Shown: piece by piece, positions 63,786 through 64,000 of the stretch
Layout: each line of letters opens with the position of its first letter
Numbering within the stretch: the first letter of the stretch is position 1
From: Oligoflexus sp.
GTDB lineage: Bacteria; Bdellovibrionota_B; Oligoflexia; Oligoflexales; Oligoflexaceae
NCBI GenBank assembly: GCA_014378195.1
Contig: JACMOC010000014.1
Coordinates: 248,001 to 312,000 of the forward strand
Length of the DNA stretch: 64,000 bases
Direction of reading: 5' to 3'
Made by a program: the position numbers and the translations under genes
The notes under the pieces: generated by a model
Told to the model about the DNA's origin: nothing
Database searches by the model: none
Seen by the model: only the letters and a program-made list of their open reading frames with translations

Positions 63786-64000
63786 TTACGGAGCTGTAGG
63801 GGAAGGATTACTGCCTGTAGGTGAACTTGGATACACATTTCCAGTTCCCGATTGTGGCGCTGGACTTGTATCCGAAGGCATAGTGCTTTCGCCGCGTGGC
63901 TCTGCATCATTTGGCATAGAATGATTGGAATTTGTCGAATCCGAAGATCCCGGCATTTCATTCGGAGCCGGAGTTGGCGTTGCCGGCGAAGTTGCGCTCG
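63786..64000 (-). CDS. Pro/Ser/Thr-rich protein, C-terminal fragment
   Basis: On the minus strand a frame is open from the window edge to TAA (63786-63788). The 71 visible residues are low-complexity (SPATPTPAPNE, SDTSPAPQSGTG, SPTGSNPSPTAP), with no Lys, few charges and no ATG near its end, so the start lies outside the window. Such tails occur in cell-surface or periplasmic proteins as extended linkers. Function unknown. Confidence 0.55.
   Translation of the reverse strand, partial: SATSPATPTPAPNEMPGSSDSTNSNHSMPNDAEPRGESTMPSDTSPAPQSGTGNVYPSSPTGSNPSPTAP

Noticed and set aside
1-64000. tRNA, rRNA, CRISPR array, prophage or insertion sequence
   Set aside because: I looked for T-loop sequences, regular spaced repeats, integrases and transposases on both strands and found none.

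Overview
The window is 64 kb of ordinary-looking chromosome from a Gram-negative, didermic bacterium. It carries many signal-peptide lipoproteins, several outer-membrane beta-barrels ending in Phe, and abundant signalling genes: PilZ, FHA-GGDEF, a PEGA-type Ser/Thr kinase, hybrid histidine kinases and a RIO kinase. Mid-range GC and this gene mix (VWA lipoproteins, DUF374 acyltransferase, HAD-IG 5'-nucleotidase, vitellogenin-like HEAT protein, Ski2-like helicase) suggest Bdellovibrionota/Oligoflexia or a relative. That placement is inference; no rRNA or tRNA is present to settle it. I see no insertion sequence, prophage, integrase or CRISPR array.

Layout. 1-8 kb: partial outer-membrane protein, PilZ protein, 5'-nucleotidase, Ser/Thr kinase, then a decayed cytochrome-like gene. 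8-14 kb: CheX-like protein, coaE with a hairpin over its ribosome binding site, Ski2-like helicase, MFS transporter, DUF374 acyltransferase. 13.9-15.1 kb: a 1.2 kb gene-free stretch with several hairpins. 15-19 kb: envelope proteins and a VWA lipoprotein. 19-24 kb: gap, then a probable operon pentapeptide protein-flavoreductase-xseA-xseB. 24-31 kb: lipoprotein plus vitellogenin-like HEAT protein, a di-haem cytochrome, a broken secreted-protein gene and a secreted protein. 31-40 kb: rmuC, UDP-glucose dehydrogenase, FHA diguanylate cyclase, a lipoprotein, a membrane metallopeptidase-like protein, a GNAT protein and a second VWA lipoprotein. 40-46 kb: a complete phosphorelay made of a MASE1/CHASE/PAS hybrid kinase and divergent OmpR-type regulator and HPt genes. 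46-50 kb: alpha/beta hydrolase and NatAB-like ABC exporter in overlapping frames, then DoxX and nucleotidyltransferase-like genes. 50-58 kb: outer-membrane protein, patatin, and an operon of an NAPE-PLD-like hydrolase with two ABC half-transporters that look like a split ABCC exporter. 58-64 kb: a deleted hybrid-kinase pseudogene, an intact hybrid kinase, RIO kinase, a saccharopine-dehydrogenase-like reductase, and the C-terminus of a Pro/Ser/Thr-rich protein.

The themes are envelope and lipid handling, phosphorelay and c-di-GMP signalling, and nucleic-acid maintenance. Three clear pseudogenes (6.1-7.8, 29.4-29.8 and 58.1-58.7 kb) sit among intact neighbours, so gene decay is active. The strongest leads for new biology are the split ABCC/NAPE-PLD operon, the vitellogenin-like lipoprotein pair, the hairpin masking the coaE start, and the hairpin-rich intergenic region near 14.8-15.0 kb.
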